DNA of 64,000 nucleotides from assembly GCA_019637435.1 (NCBI GenBank), contig JAHBVO010000002.1:1341519-1405518 (forward strand), read 5' to 3'. Origin of the DNA: Candidatus Obscuribacterales bacterium (lineage in GTDB: Bacteria > Cyanobacteriota > Vampirovibrionia > Obscuribacterales > Obscuribacteraceae). This document shows, in pieces, positions 16,895-24,247 of this stretch. The position numbers and the translations under genes were made by a program. Under the pieces are notes generated by a model. The model saw only the letters and a list, made by a program, of their open reading frames with translations, did no database searches and was not told the DNA's origin. The stretch's first letter is position 1; each line of letters opens with the position of its first letter.

Positions 16895-17635
16895 ATGAAC
16901 GAACGCCTAAATGTCGCTGTATTGGACCCTGACGCCTGCCTAGCCCAGCTGGACAAGGCAAAAGGACCGGTCGAGCTGACTTTGGTTCCATCGGCTTCAG
17001 CGGAAGACTTACTTAGGGCAGTCACTGTTGACGAGCCCGACGTCGTGCTCCTTGACTTCGAGATGCCTGGAATCTCTGGGCTGGAACTGACGAGACGATT
17101 GCGGGCGGCAAATCCTGGCGTTCCAATTTTGCTGCTTTCGGCAAATCCTGACTGGTCAATCCTGGAGACCGATCCACTGATAGAGATTGTTAAAAGTCCG
17201 ATTGATCCAAGAGAAGTGTTACAACGAATATCAAGACTGATACACGGTCTTGCGCTGGACGAAACGGCGCGCAATTTCCGTTTGCCGAATATGGTAGTCG
17301 ACGAGTTGCGCGCAGAGAGCGGTCGAATCGATGCCAAGAAAGTTGCAGAGATGTTCGATATGTCAATTCCTGCTCTAGCAAAAATAATTGGTGTCGGTGA
17401 ACCGGCACTGTATAAGACGCCTGACGCTCGTTCAGTTCAAATAAAGTTGATCGATTTTGAGCGCATCGCATGGGGATTGCTTAAACTAACAGGATCCATT
17501 CGTGGCATGCGTATTTGGCTGAACGCGCAGAATATTGAACTCGATAACGAACTGCCCATTGATTACATCAAAGACGGACACGTGGAGGATATTGCAGCAA
17601 TGGTAGAAGACGCATTGTTAGGACATCCGAGCTGA
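16895..17635 (+). CDS. Antitoxin: receiver (REC) domain fused to Xre/MbcA/ParS-type (DUF2384) antitoxin
   Basis: 246 residues. Residues 4-118 form a response-regulator receiver with every key position kept: D11/D13 acidic pair, phospho-acceptor D54 in LLDFEMPG, S82 in LLLSANPD and K100 in VKSPIDP. Residues 125-246 match the Xre-MbcA-ParS antitoxin fold of RES-linked antitoxins, with the DUF2384-like C-terminal domain (EIAWGLLKLTG-like helix, then a terminal acidic helix). The gene sits directly upstream of a RES toxin (TGATG overlap). Phosphorylation could change toxin binding or promoter repression; that is inference. Typical Xre antitoxins of this class lack a receiver. Confidence 0.8.
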   Translation: MNERLNVAVLDPDACLAQLDKAKGPVELTLVPSASAEDLLRAVTVDEPDVVLLDFEMPGISGLELTRRLRAANPGVPILLLSANPDWSILETDPLIEIVKSPIDPREVLQRISRLIHGLALDETARNFRLPNMVVDELRAESGRIDAKKVAEMFDMSIPALAKIIGVGEPALYKTPDARSVQIKLIDFERIAWGLLKLTGSIRGMRIWLNAQNIELDNELPIDYIKDGHVEDIAAMVEDALLGHPS

Positions 17636-18255
17636 TGCGACCAGAAGCTGAGCTGCCTGCAATTGTTAATGCACTACCTCTAATAAATTACAGCGCACCT
17701 TGTTATCGAATAGTAGATTTTGCGACCTTGACCGGCTCGATGATTCCTTTGTATACGCTCGGACCAGGAAAAAAGGGACAAAGATATACTCCCAAATTGG
17801 GTCCGAACGCGCTTTATGTTGCCGAAGACGTGGTGACAGCTCAAGCTGAGTATCACCGCGTCCTGCGAGCGGTTCTCGTCGCCGATCCAACTTACCATGT
17901 CATTGCAAATCCAACGGTTCAACTGACTATTCAGGTGAACCTTGAGCGCGTACTCGATCTGACAGACAATAATGTTTTGAAATCTACAGGCACTACCGTC
18001 GATGAGCTAACAGGACCTTGGCGCAAACAAATGATCAAGAAAATTTTCTGTCCAACGCAAGTTCTTGCAAACGCGGTCTACGCCAATGGCAACGTTCAAG
18101 CCATGCGGTATCCGTCTGCACAAGGAAAGGAATATTCAAATTTGATCATTTGGGAAGAACGTGTTCAGTTGCCATCTTTCGTTCAAGTGCGAGATACAAC
18201 GGGCACACTGTCGGCTCGTATCCCTCCAAAGCGGCCCTATCGGAAACGCACGTAA
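17635..18255 (+). CDS. RES-domain toxin
   Basis: 206 residues, starting on the last base of the antitoxin stop. The RES core is recognisable: YRIVD near residue 24, GQRYTP near 48, LYVAED near 60, and a downstream AEYHR glutamate. RES toxins degrade NAD+ and arrest growth, and are neutralised by Xre/MbcA antitoxins. The C-terminus is basic (KRPYRKRT). The gene is followed after 32 bp by a convergent gene, so the operon is two genes. The toxin call rests on domain pattern plus neighbour. Confidence 0.8.
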   Translation: MRPEAELPAIVNALPLINYSAPCYRIVDFATLTGSMIPLYTLGPGKKGQRYTPKLGPNALYVAEDVVTAQAEYHRVLRAVLVADPTYHVIANPTVQLTIQVNLERVLDLTDNNVLKSTGTTVDELTGPWRKQMIKKIFCPTQVLANAVYANGNVQAMRYPSAQGKEYSNLIIWEERVQLPSFVQVRDTTGTLSARIPPKRPYRKRT

Positions 18256-18287
18256 TGAGCTTCTTGACACTTGGCAAAAACGTCTTC

Positions 18288-18707
18288 TCACTCCGCGGAC
18301 GCCGACTCTTTCAAATAAGATTCAATCGAGGTTCGCAAAGCGTCAAAATCACACGTTTCTTCCGAACAATATAAATCTATGCAGATATACCCGTCTGCTC
18401 CGAATGTCTCAGCTGTCTTCGCCAAAGCTGGATCGAGTTTACGGGCGATTGGCGTTCTCCTGCCACAAAAGCAAACTAGTGGGATTTCGGCAAAGCAATC
18501 TCTGCGCTTAATGGTGCGAACAAATTCAAAAACATTTCCCTGCTCCGAATGGACCCGGGCAATAATCAAGTCTATAGCTCTTCGCTGCAAAACAGACAAA
18601 GCTTGATCTATACCACGTTCAAAATGCAGCTCGTGGTGCGTCTCAAGGCTTTTCCTGAGAGCGTGCAGTTCACCGGGGCGGTCTTGAAAAATGAGAATTC
18701 TTGCCAT
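18288..18707 (-). CDS. Degenerate receiver-like protein
   Basis: 139 residues from ATG 18707, preceded by GGGGAAGCGAGAAAC; ATG 18731 is an in-frame alternative. The fold follows a receiver (ARILIFQDRPGELHAL, then IDLIIARVHSEQG, then IPLVCFCG). The phospho-acceptor position is not Asp, and the acidic pair is reduced to one residue. It therefore probably acts as a phosphorylation-independent partner. It converges on the RES toxin gene and may belong to the same regulatory theme. Confidence 0.55.
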   Translation of the reverse strand: MARILIFQDRPGELHALRKSLETHHELHFERGIDQALSVLQRRAIDLIIARVHSEQGNVFEFVRTIKRRDCFAEIPLVCFCGRRTPIARKLDPALAKTAETFGADGYICIDLYCSEETCDFDALRTSIESYLKESASAE

Positions 18708-18731
18708 GTTTCTCGCTTCCCCATGGTTCAT

Positions 18732-19049
18732 TTTACCAGGTGAAAATTATTCTTGCTGGAATAATCTGTCCACCATCGGCAAACGGAAGGCCAGACAGCG
18801 GTTATAGACTTCGCTGCGAGGAATTCAGACTTTTGACAAACATATGCTCGATCGTTTCTATAGCCCTCGCCTCCTGAGTTCGAACGAAGCTCGCACCACG
18901 TTTGTCGAGCCAGATTTAGAAGAATAACCGCTGATGCCGCTGCATAGTTGACTTCACTTTATCAGGTCGCTTTCGCAAACCTTATTGCCTGTCGATGTAT
19001 GCGTTCGCAGAGACCGAACAGTTGAACATCGGTTTATTTGTTCAGTGGT
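18732..19049. other. Intergenic stretch without a supported gene
   Basis: About 320 bp between the receiver-like gene and the ssb leader. No frame has a convincing start, and I see no hairpin or repeat of note. Confidence 0.5.
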
Positions 19050-19201
19050 TGCCTCCGTGCATGTCTAAACGTGCTGAGATTGACACAACTTCCAGCTGCT
19101 TTCCAATGGCAGGCCCCTGCGGGGCGCGCACACGCGCGTCCATTGGGCAACTGAAAGTCGCGTCATTAAAAGCGGCACTAACAAGCACTGGAAGTGCCAC
19201 C
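19050..19201 (+). promoter_or_regulatory. Structured ssb leader, copy 2
   Basis: Same layout as copies 1 and 3. CTTTCCAATGG (19099) pairs with CCATTGG and GAAAG (to 19157). Inside are CCCCTGCGGGG and a CGCGCacaCGCGCG hairpin. A conserved upstream block, CCTCCGTGCATGTC, may hold the promoter. It ends in GGAAGTGCCACC before ATG 19202. Confidence 0.65.
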
Positions 19202-19603
19202 ATGAACAATACCATAACCGTGATAGGCTACGTCGGTCAGAATCCGCACGCAATCGCGTTCGAAGATACAGGCAACAAGGTCGTAAAATTCTCTGTCGCA
19301 GTGAAGGAGTTCTCCGCCAACAACGATGAAGATAAGACTCTCTGGCTAGATATTGACGCTTGGAATGGACTTGGTGAGCGAGTTCTCAAAGCCGTCACGA
19401 AAGGCCGAGAAATCGTGATTCACGGAAGACTTGCCCTCACTACTTTCAACAAAGAGGTGAACGGTACAAAGGTAGAGATCACCAAGCCGCTGATAAAGCT
19501 AACAAGCTTCCATCTGTGTGGCCGCAAACCGGCCGATGTCCAGAGCGAATCCAACGACATTGCTTCCCGAAAGAAGGCTAGGCTCTCTTCCGTGAAGAAC
19601 TGA
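19202..19603 (+). CDS. ssb: Single-stranded DNA-binding protein, element 1 copy
   Basis: 133 residues from ATG 19202; a longer in-frame start would translate the structured leader and is rejected. The OB fold is complete: MNNTITVIGYVGQNP, KVVKFSVAVKEF, TLWLDIDAWNGLGERV, then GREIVIHGRLAL. The tail is short and basic (KKARLSSVKN) and lacks the acidic DDDIPF tip that recruits partner proteins in chromosomal SSB. This suits an element-borne protein coating transferred ssDNA. A strong terminator follows. The copy at 59828 is close to identical in the core. Confidence 0.9.
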   Translation: MNNTITVIGYVGQNPHAIAFEDTGNKVVKFSVAVKEFSANNDEDKTLWLDIDAWNGLGERVLKAVTKGREIVIHGRLALTTFNKEVNGTKVEITKPLIKLTSFHLCGRKPADVQSESNDIASRKKARLSSVKN

Positions 19604-19612
19604 ACTCTATTA

Positions 19613-19640
19613 AGTGGCGGGGACGCTTGTCCCCGCCACT
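19613..19640 (+). terminator. Rho-independent terminator of ssb
   Basis: Perfect 12-bp stem AGTGGCGGGGAC / GTCCCCGCCACT with a GCTT loop, followed by CTTCTCTC. It lies 10 bp past the ssb stop. Confidence 0.8.
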
Positions 19641-19691
19641 CTTCTCTCGATTCCAAGATGTAATGGTTTCGGCGGTTCAGAACAATTGATT

Positions 19692-20072
19692 TTACACCTG
19701 CTGTGCGAAGGCCAGAACATGTCCGTCTTTATCCAGGCAGTAGCCGGCAGCGTGACCCCAATCTCTGGATGTTACGGGACTGATCGGTGTCGCTCCCGAC
19801 GTGATTGCTCGTTGATAATAATCATGCGCGTTCTCAACCAACAAATAAAGCTCGGCTCTCGGAATTCCTCTGCCCCGAGAAGGGTCAGGTAAGTCCGGAC
19901 CTAGCAAGCGAATTATTCCGGACTCCGGCATAAGCCCTAAAATGCAGTGCGCGTTGAGCTGGAACTCTGTCATGCCAGGTACATCAAGAGTTGGCGAACT
20001 ATTCAAGACAAACGAATAAAACTCCGTGCTGTTGCACTGATTTCTGACATAGAAGATCAAATGAGCGATCAA
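19692..20072 (-). CDS. VOC (glyoxalase/bleomycin-resistance) family protein
   Basis: 126 residues. N-terminal HLIFYVRNQCNSTEFYSFVL and C-terminal YCLDKDGHVLAFAQ match the two halves of a VOC domain; Q/E/H metal-ligand positions are only partly clear. The substrate cannot be told from sequence. It is the last gene of the norB-hemerythrin operon; its ATG overlaps the hemerythrin stop by 4 bp. It may protect against a small reactive metabolite produced under nitrosative stress, which is inference. Confidence 0.75.
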   Translation of the reverse strand: MIAHLIFYVRNQCNSTEFYSFVLNSSPTLDVPGMTEFQLNAHCILGLMPESGIIRLLGPDLPDPSRGRGIPRAELYLLVENAHDYYQRAITSGATPISPVTSRDWGHAAGYCLDKDGHVLAFAQQV

Positions 20073-20524
20073 AGCTTTCTACGCCTCGATTTCTCGATTT
20101 TCTGTGTTTCTTTTTCTAAGGCGACTAGGGCGTCTTCAGACAAACTCGCTTCAACCTCCGGAAATAACTCATGTTCTTCCCAGCGAATATGCGCATCAAG
20201 AAAAGCACCTATTCGCACCGCATCCGGTGCGGAATAAGGTGTTTCGAAGAGCTTTGCGATATCGCTGGTTAAATCGATATGTTCATGATGCAACCGATCC
20301 AAGCTGGTATTTCTTATGGGCAAAGGACCAAGCAGCCGATCCTCGTCTGCGAAATGAATCGAGATCTCTCGCTCCCAAGCCTCCGCAAAAGCCTTGATAG
20401 TATCTTCCAAAAGCTCTGGAGTCACAGAACTCTCCAGCTTCATCAATTTTTGCGCGTGGAACAGACCGATCAAATGATCGCGAGAGAAAGGCTGCAGCGC
20501 TGGATGTCGTTTCAAGCCACCCAT
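20069..20524 (-). CDS. Hemerythrin-like (HHE) di-iron protein
   Basis: 151 residues from ATG 20524, immediately after the norB stop. Helices carry spaced His/Glu ligands: FSRDHLIGLFHAQKL, ISIHFADEDRLL, LHHEHIDLT and HIRWEEHELFPEVE. This is the pattern of HHE cation-binding proteins that bind O2 or NO. Co-transcription with a nitric oxide reductase suggests NO binding or delivery, or oxygen sensing. Confidence 0.85.
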   Translation of the reverse strand: MGGLKRHPALQPFSRDHLIGLFHAQKLMKLESSVTPELLEDTIKAFAEAWEREISIHFADEDRLLGPLPIRNTSLDRLHHEHIDLTSDIAKLFETPYSAPDAVRIGAFLDAHIRWEEHELFPEVEASLSEDALVALEKETQKIEKSRRRKL

Positions 20525-22831
20525 TTAATCACCTGCAAGAGATGTGCCGACCGGTTCACGTACTGGCATGTCCGGATCGACTTGCCCGGACACCGACCAA
20601 CCCGTCTTCAAGCCAAGGACAAACCAGCCAAGTGAGAAAACACCAACAGCGAAGATTGTATCTCCGACTACGCGCAACCAACGCAAAATGTTCATTGTTG
20701 GAGTTTGCATGAACTCAGCGGATCTTGCATACCACAAACCATGTTCGACGCTCGCCCATGTCTGCATCAATCCCACCGGCAAAACGCTGATAAGAACCAT
20801 CAGTCCAAGCCCGATGTTTATAGCCCAGAAAGCGAACTTAACGGCGCCACTCTTCCATAAATTTCTGGCCGCCAATCCCTTTAGGCAGAAGAGCATTAGT
20901 CCAATTGCCAACATTCCATAGACACCAAACAAGGCTGTGTGCCCATGTACTGGGGTCGTGTTTAGCCCCTGCATGTAATAAAGTGCAATGGGAGGGTTGA
21001 TCAAGAAACCGAATAATCCAGCACCTACCATATTCCAAAAGGCAACTGCTACGAAGAAATAAATCGGCCAGCGATACGCTCTCACCCATGGAGTAGCTTT
21101 GCTCAACGTTAAGTTGCCGTACGCCTCAAATCCGATCAGTGTCAAGGGGACAACTTCCAGAGCGCTGAAAGTGGCTCCCCAGGCTAGCACTGCTGTTGGT
21201 GTGCCTGTGAAATACAGGTGATGCATAGTGCCGATTATGCCACCGCCAAGAAAGATTATTGTCGAGAAAAGCACACTGGCTGTCGCTGTCCGAGGAGCCA
21301 ATAGGCCCATCCGGGTAAACAGGAAAGCAATCACTACAGTTGCAAATACTTCAAAGAATCCTTCTACCCACAGGTGCACGACCCACCATCGCCAGTATTC
21401 GGCTATTGCAAGATTAGTATGCCGCCCGTACATGAGACCAGCTCCGTAAAAAGCAGCAATCGCAATTGACGAAATGAGAAATAAAGAGAGCAGGCTTTTG
21501 TTTTCTTCTGGACGCTTAAAGGCTGGTAGCAAGGCTCTCGCCATCAAGCCCAACCAAATGAACAAACCCGCAAACAAAAAGATCTGCCAGAATCTTCCAA
21601 GATCTACGTACTCATAGCCCTGATGACCAAACCAGAAATTGGCTTCCAGTCCCAGTTGTTGTTGTACACCCATCCATTGGCCTGCCATTGAACCAACAAC
21701 GATAATAAGCAAACAGGCAAACAATAAATTGACACCGGCACGCTGAAACTTTGGCTCATAGCCGGAAACCGCAGGTGCAATGAATAATCCGGTCGCCAAC
21801 CAGGTAGTGGCAATCCAAAAAATTCCAAGTTGAGTGTGCCAGGTTCTTGTCACCGCATAAGGCAGCCAATCGGAAAGTGGAATTCCATAAAAGCCGGAGC
21901 CCTCAACTCCGTAGTGCGCGGTGACCGCACCTAGCCCGACTTGAACAACAAGAAGAGCGCCTGCGACCCAAAAGTATTTGAGTGTCGCCTTCATCGAAGG
22001 CGTAGGAGTCAAACCAAGCAAAGGATCGCTTGAGGGTACGTCATGGTGACTATGTTCAGCTTCACGACCACGTTCTGCCGCAAAATACCATGCAAGAGCA
22101 CCTATTCCTGCAAGTAAAAATACAAAACTAAGCACGGACCAAACCACGATGGAACCTGTCGGCGCATTGCCGATAAGCGACTCCGGTGGCCAGTTGTTCG
22201 TATACGTCACATCCGAGCCAGGCCGATTTGTTGCACAGGCCCATGATGTCCAGTAAAAGAAAGCGGCCATCTGCTTCATTTTCATTGCATCGTTAACCGC
22301 GCGCGGTTGCAACGCATAAGCCTCGCGAAGCTTCGCTTGCGATGGATCTCCGGTGAATAGCGCGGCATAATGCTTCGAGACTTCATCAATCGCTAACTGC
22401 TCATCAGCGGTTACTGTCAGTACTTTTGTAGATGGATCGAATCTGTTTTTGCGAATCAATTGCTTTAGACGTTCTTTCAGCGCAGCTTGTTTTTCAGCAG
22501 GGAGTTGCGAAAAGTTTTCTGAACCTTCTGCTCGCGCCCAACGATCCAAGATAAATACTAATTCGCGGTGCAAAAAATCTGCAGACCAATCAGGTGCAAC
22601 ATAGGCCCCGTGTCCCCAAACTGAGCCGACTTCCTGTCCACCAATCGATTGCCATACGCTTTGTCCTTCACGAATGTCATCGCCAGTAAACATTATCGTT
22701 CCATCAGCGCTGCGAACCTGCTCCGGTACCGGGGGCGCTTGTGTGTAGATTTCATAACCGAAATACCCTAGTACCAAAAAAGAGAGTCCAACAACAAGAG
22801 CGAAGCCGAGCCAAAGTTTCTTGTACATCAT
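20525..22831 (-). CDS. norZ: Quinol-dependent nitric oxide reductase (qNor)
   Basis: 768 residues, the usual length for fused qNor. The N-terminal extension after one helix has the qNor signature (FTGDDIREGQSVWQSIGGQE, WGHGAYVAPDWSADF). The heme-copper core follows with about 13 helices. HLWVEGFFEVFATV carries a catalytic-site His and Glu; MHHLYFTG, VHGHTALFGVYG and RHTNLAIAEYWRWW supply further heme and FeB histidines. It reduces NO to N2O with quinol electrons in the membrane. It heads an operon with hemerythrin and VOC genes and is divergent from an Rrf2 regulator. The shared 166-bp region holds a candidate operator. Confidence 0.93.
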   Translation of the reverse strand: MMYKKLWLGFALVVGLSFLVLGYFGYEIYTQAPPVPEQVRSADGTIMFTGDDIREGQSVWQSIGGQEVGSVWGHGAYVAPDWSADFLHRELVFILDRWARAEGSENFSQLPAEKQAALKERLKQLIRKNRFDPSTKVLTVTADEQLAIDEVSKHYAALFTGDPSQAKLREAYALQPRAVNDAMKMKQMAAFFYWTSWACATNRPGSDVTYTNNWPPESLIGNAPTGSIVVWSVLSFVFLLAGIGALAWYFAAERGREAEHSHHDVPSSDPLLGLTPTPSMKATLKYFWVAGALLVVQVGLGAVTAHYGVEGSGFYGIPLSDWLPYAVTRTWHTQLGIFWIATTWLATGLFIAPAVSGYEPKFQRAGVNLLFACLLIIVVGSMAGQWMGVQQQLGLEANFWFGHQGYEYVDLGRFWQIFLFAGLFIWLGLMARALLPAFKRPEENKSLLSLFLISSIAIAAFYGAGLMYGRHTNLAIAEYWRWWVVHLWVEGFFEVFATVVIAFLFTRMGLLAPRTATASVLFSTIIFLGGGIIGTMHHLYFTGTPTAVLAWGATFSALEVVPLTLIGFEAYGNLTLSKATPWVRAYRWPIYFFVAVAFWNMVGAGLFGFLINPPIALYYMQGLNTTPVHGHTALFGVYGMLAIGLMLFCLKGLAARNLWKSGAVKFAFWAINIGLGLMVLISVLPVGLMQTWASVEHGLWYARSAEFMQTPTMNILRWLRVVGDTIFAVGVFSLGWFVLGLKTGWSVSGQVDPDMPVREPVGTSLAGD

Positions 22832-22930
22832 CTATTCCTTAAGGTCTGCTGCTTGTCCGAAGCTTGTCAGCACTATGGTTGCTCATTATCATCAGGGTCT
22901 TCGCTGACATTCCAGGGACCCGATACTGAC

Positions 22931-22976
22931 TTGACAAAATATGGTAGCAGGTATTAAACTGGATATCAAGATCCAC
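22931..22976 (+). promoter_or_regulatory. Promoter TTGACA...TATTAA with candidate Rrf2 operator
   Basis: TTGACA (22931) and TATTAA lie 15 bp apart. The inverted repeat CTGGAT-ATCAAG-ATCCAC (22959-22976) follows at once. The same arrangement recurs at 24175 (perfect, CTGGAC-N6-GTCCAG) and 36384 (CTGGAT-N6-GTCCAG). Placed between norZ and rrf2, it could control both. Confidence 0.6.
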
Positions 22977-22997
22977 TTATCCAGCAAGGAATTTCCA

Positions 22998-23465
22998 ATG
23001 GTTTCTCAAACCGCCGAATATGCATTACGAGCAGTCGTCTACCTGGCGGAAAACGCTGGTATTGGGCAGACGACCGAGCAAATCGCCAAGGCAACAAAGA
23101 TTCCAGGACCGTATCTATCTAAGGTGCTACAGCAATTATCACGCGCCCGCGTTGTGCAGTCACAAAGAGGCCTGGGCGGCGGTTTTAGCTTGCGAAAAAC
23201 TGCTGACAGTTTATCCGTACTAGATGTCGTCAATGCGGTAGATCCAATCGAACGAATTATGGAGTGCCCCTTAGGACTTGACGCACACGCCGTAAAATTA
23301 TGCGCGCTCCATCGCCGCCTCGATGAAGCGACGGCGCTGGTTGAAAAGGCTTTTGGACAAACTACCATCGCCGATTTGCTCGCCGAGCCGAGCGAGGGAA
23401 ATGTATACACATTCCCTTTTCAGAAAGATAAGGTGAAGCCGCAACGGCAAAGAAAAAAGAAATGA
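22998..23465 (+). CDS. Rrf2-family regulator, NsrR-like
   Basis: 155 residues from ATG 22998, preceded by AAGGAA; an upstream in-frame ATG at 22941 would put the operator inside the gene. The N-terminal winged helix (MVSQTAEYALRAVVYLAEN, then GPYLSKVLQQLSRA) and wing (QSQRGLGGGFSLRK) are typical. Only two cysteines, C90 and C102, lie in the cluster loop (ECPLGLDAHAVKLCALH), so any Fe-S cluster would need a third ligand, perhaps a His or Asp. Its place beside norZ suggests NO sensing. A paralogue lies at 37407. Confidence 0.85.
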   Translation: MVSQTAEYALRAVVYLAENAGIGQTTEQIAKATKIPGPYLSKVLQQLSRARVVQSQRGLGGGFSLRKTADSLSVLDVVNAVDPIERIMECPLGLDAHAVKLCALHRRLDEATALVEKAFGQTTIADLLAEPSEGNVYTFPFQKDKVKPQRQRKKK

Positions 23466-23541
23466 AATTTCGGCAGCCACGTTGTTCCAAGAAGATCGAC
23501 TAGATCGCAAGCAGGGGAAACTCCGCCCGAAAGGAGGTTAT

Positions 23542-24135
23542 ATGAAAAGCAGCATTTTAGCAATCATTGACGGCTCGTCCAACAACGAGGCTGTCTGTCG
23601 GTGGGCTTGCTCACTGGCGAAGGCAACACAGAGCGATATCAAGGTGCAATCAGTCATAGATGACCAATTGCTACTTGGGCTTTCAGGTTTTGACGGCGCA
23701 AGTGGACTTACTGGAAGCGGAGTGTTTATCGCCGCTCACCAAGCGATGCTCCACACGATGACCGAATTGTATGAATCGATACTGGTCTCTTTCTGCGCAA
23801 GAGTCGAAGGAGACTTACAGATAAATGTTGAAAAATACATTGATAGAGGGAAGCTTCCAGAGTGCGTCAAGTTGCGCGCTAAACCAGAGGATTTTATCGT
23901 CATGGCAGCAACCACGGCAAACAGGAATGAGCTTTGGCAAATTTCCCAAGGCTCATCCTGTCCCGTTCTTCTTGTCGATCAAAATGGCGCAGAAGAACTC
24001 ATTCTTTCAGAGAAGACCTACAAACATCCTTTCTTTGAAAAACTGGAAACGCAACTAACCAACGAAAACGCGCTTCCAGCAACTATCGAATCATTGCGCC
24101 GACGTCTCAAACATCTTGGGCCACACGCTGCATGA
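23542..24135 (+). CDS. Universal-stress-like protein
   Basis: 197 residues from ATG 23542, with AAAGGAGG spaced 6 bases upstream; an earlier ATG at 23482 is not needed. The N-terminus SSILAIIDGSSNNEAVCRWA and a later strand DFIVMAAT, followed by SCPVLLVDQN, follow the UspA alpha/beta fold. The ATP-binding GxxG(x)9GS motif is poor (GSSCPVLLV only). The C-terminal 50 residues are an added helical tail. It lies between rrf2 and the nitrate genes, probably in the same stress regulon. Confidence 0.7.
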   Translation: MKSSILAIIDGSSNNEAVCRWACSLAKATQSDIKVQSVIDDQLLLGLSGFDGASGLTGSGVFIAAHQAMLHTMTELYESILVSFCARVEGDLQINVEKYIDRGKLPECVKLRAKPEDFIVMAATTANRNELWQISQGSSCPVLLVDQNGAEELILSEKTYKHPFFEKLETQLTNENALPATIESLRRRLKHLGPHAA

Positions 24136-24174
24136 CACCGCTAATGGTGCCACAAGAAAAAGAGGACGGACAAT

Positions 24175-24192
24175 CTGGACGTCTAGGTCCAG
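24175..24192 (+). promoter_or_regulatory. Candidate Rrf2 operator upstream of the nitrate operon
   Basis: Perfect inverted repeat CTGGAC-GTCTAG-GTCCAG, 55 bp before the start of the transporter gene. Same six-base arms and six-base spacer as the sites at 22959 and 36384. Confidence 0.55.
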
Positions 24193-24247
24193 TTACTCTT
24201 TCTACATATGAGAAAATGAACGGAACTCTTCTTCCTCGAATGATGTT

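Noticed and set aside
18995..19201. Longer in-frame start for ssb
   Set aside because: It covers the conserved structured leader; all three copies share the MNNTI start with GGAGGTGCCACC-type sites.
22832..22930. FNR/CRP-type TTGAT-N4-ATCAA box upstream of norZ
   Set aside because: No sequence close to the consensus is present; only the CTGGAT inverted repeat stands out.
22941..22997. Longer in-frame start for the first Rrf2 regulator
   Set aside because: It would translate the promoter and operator; family members begin at MxSQTAEYALRA, equal to ATG 22998.
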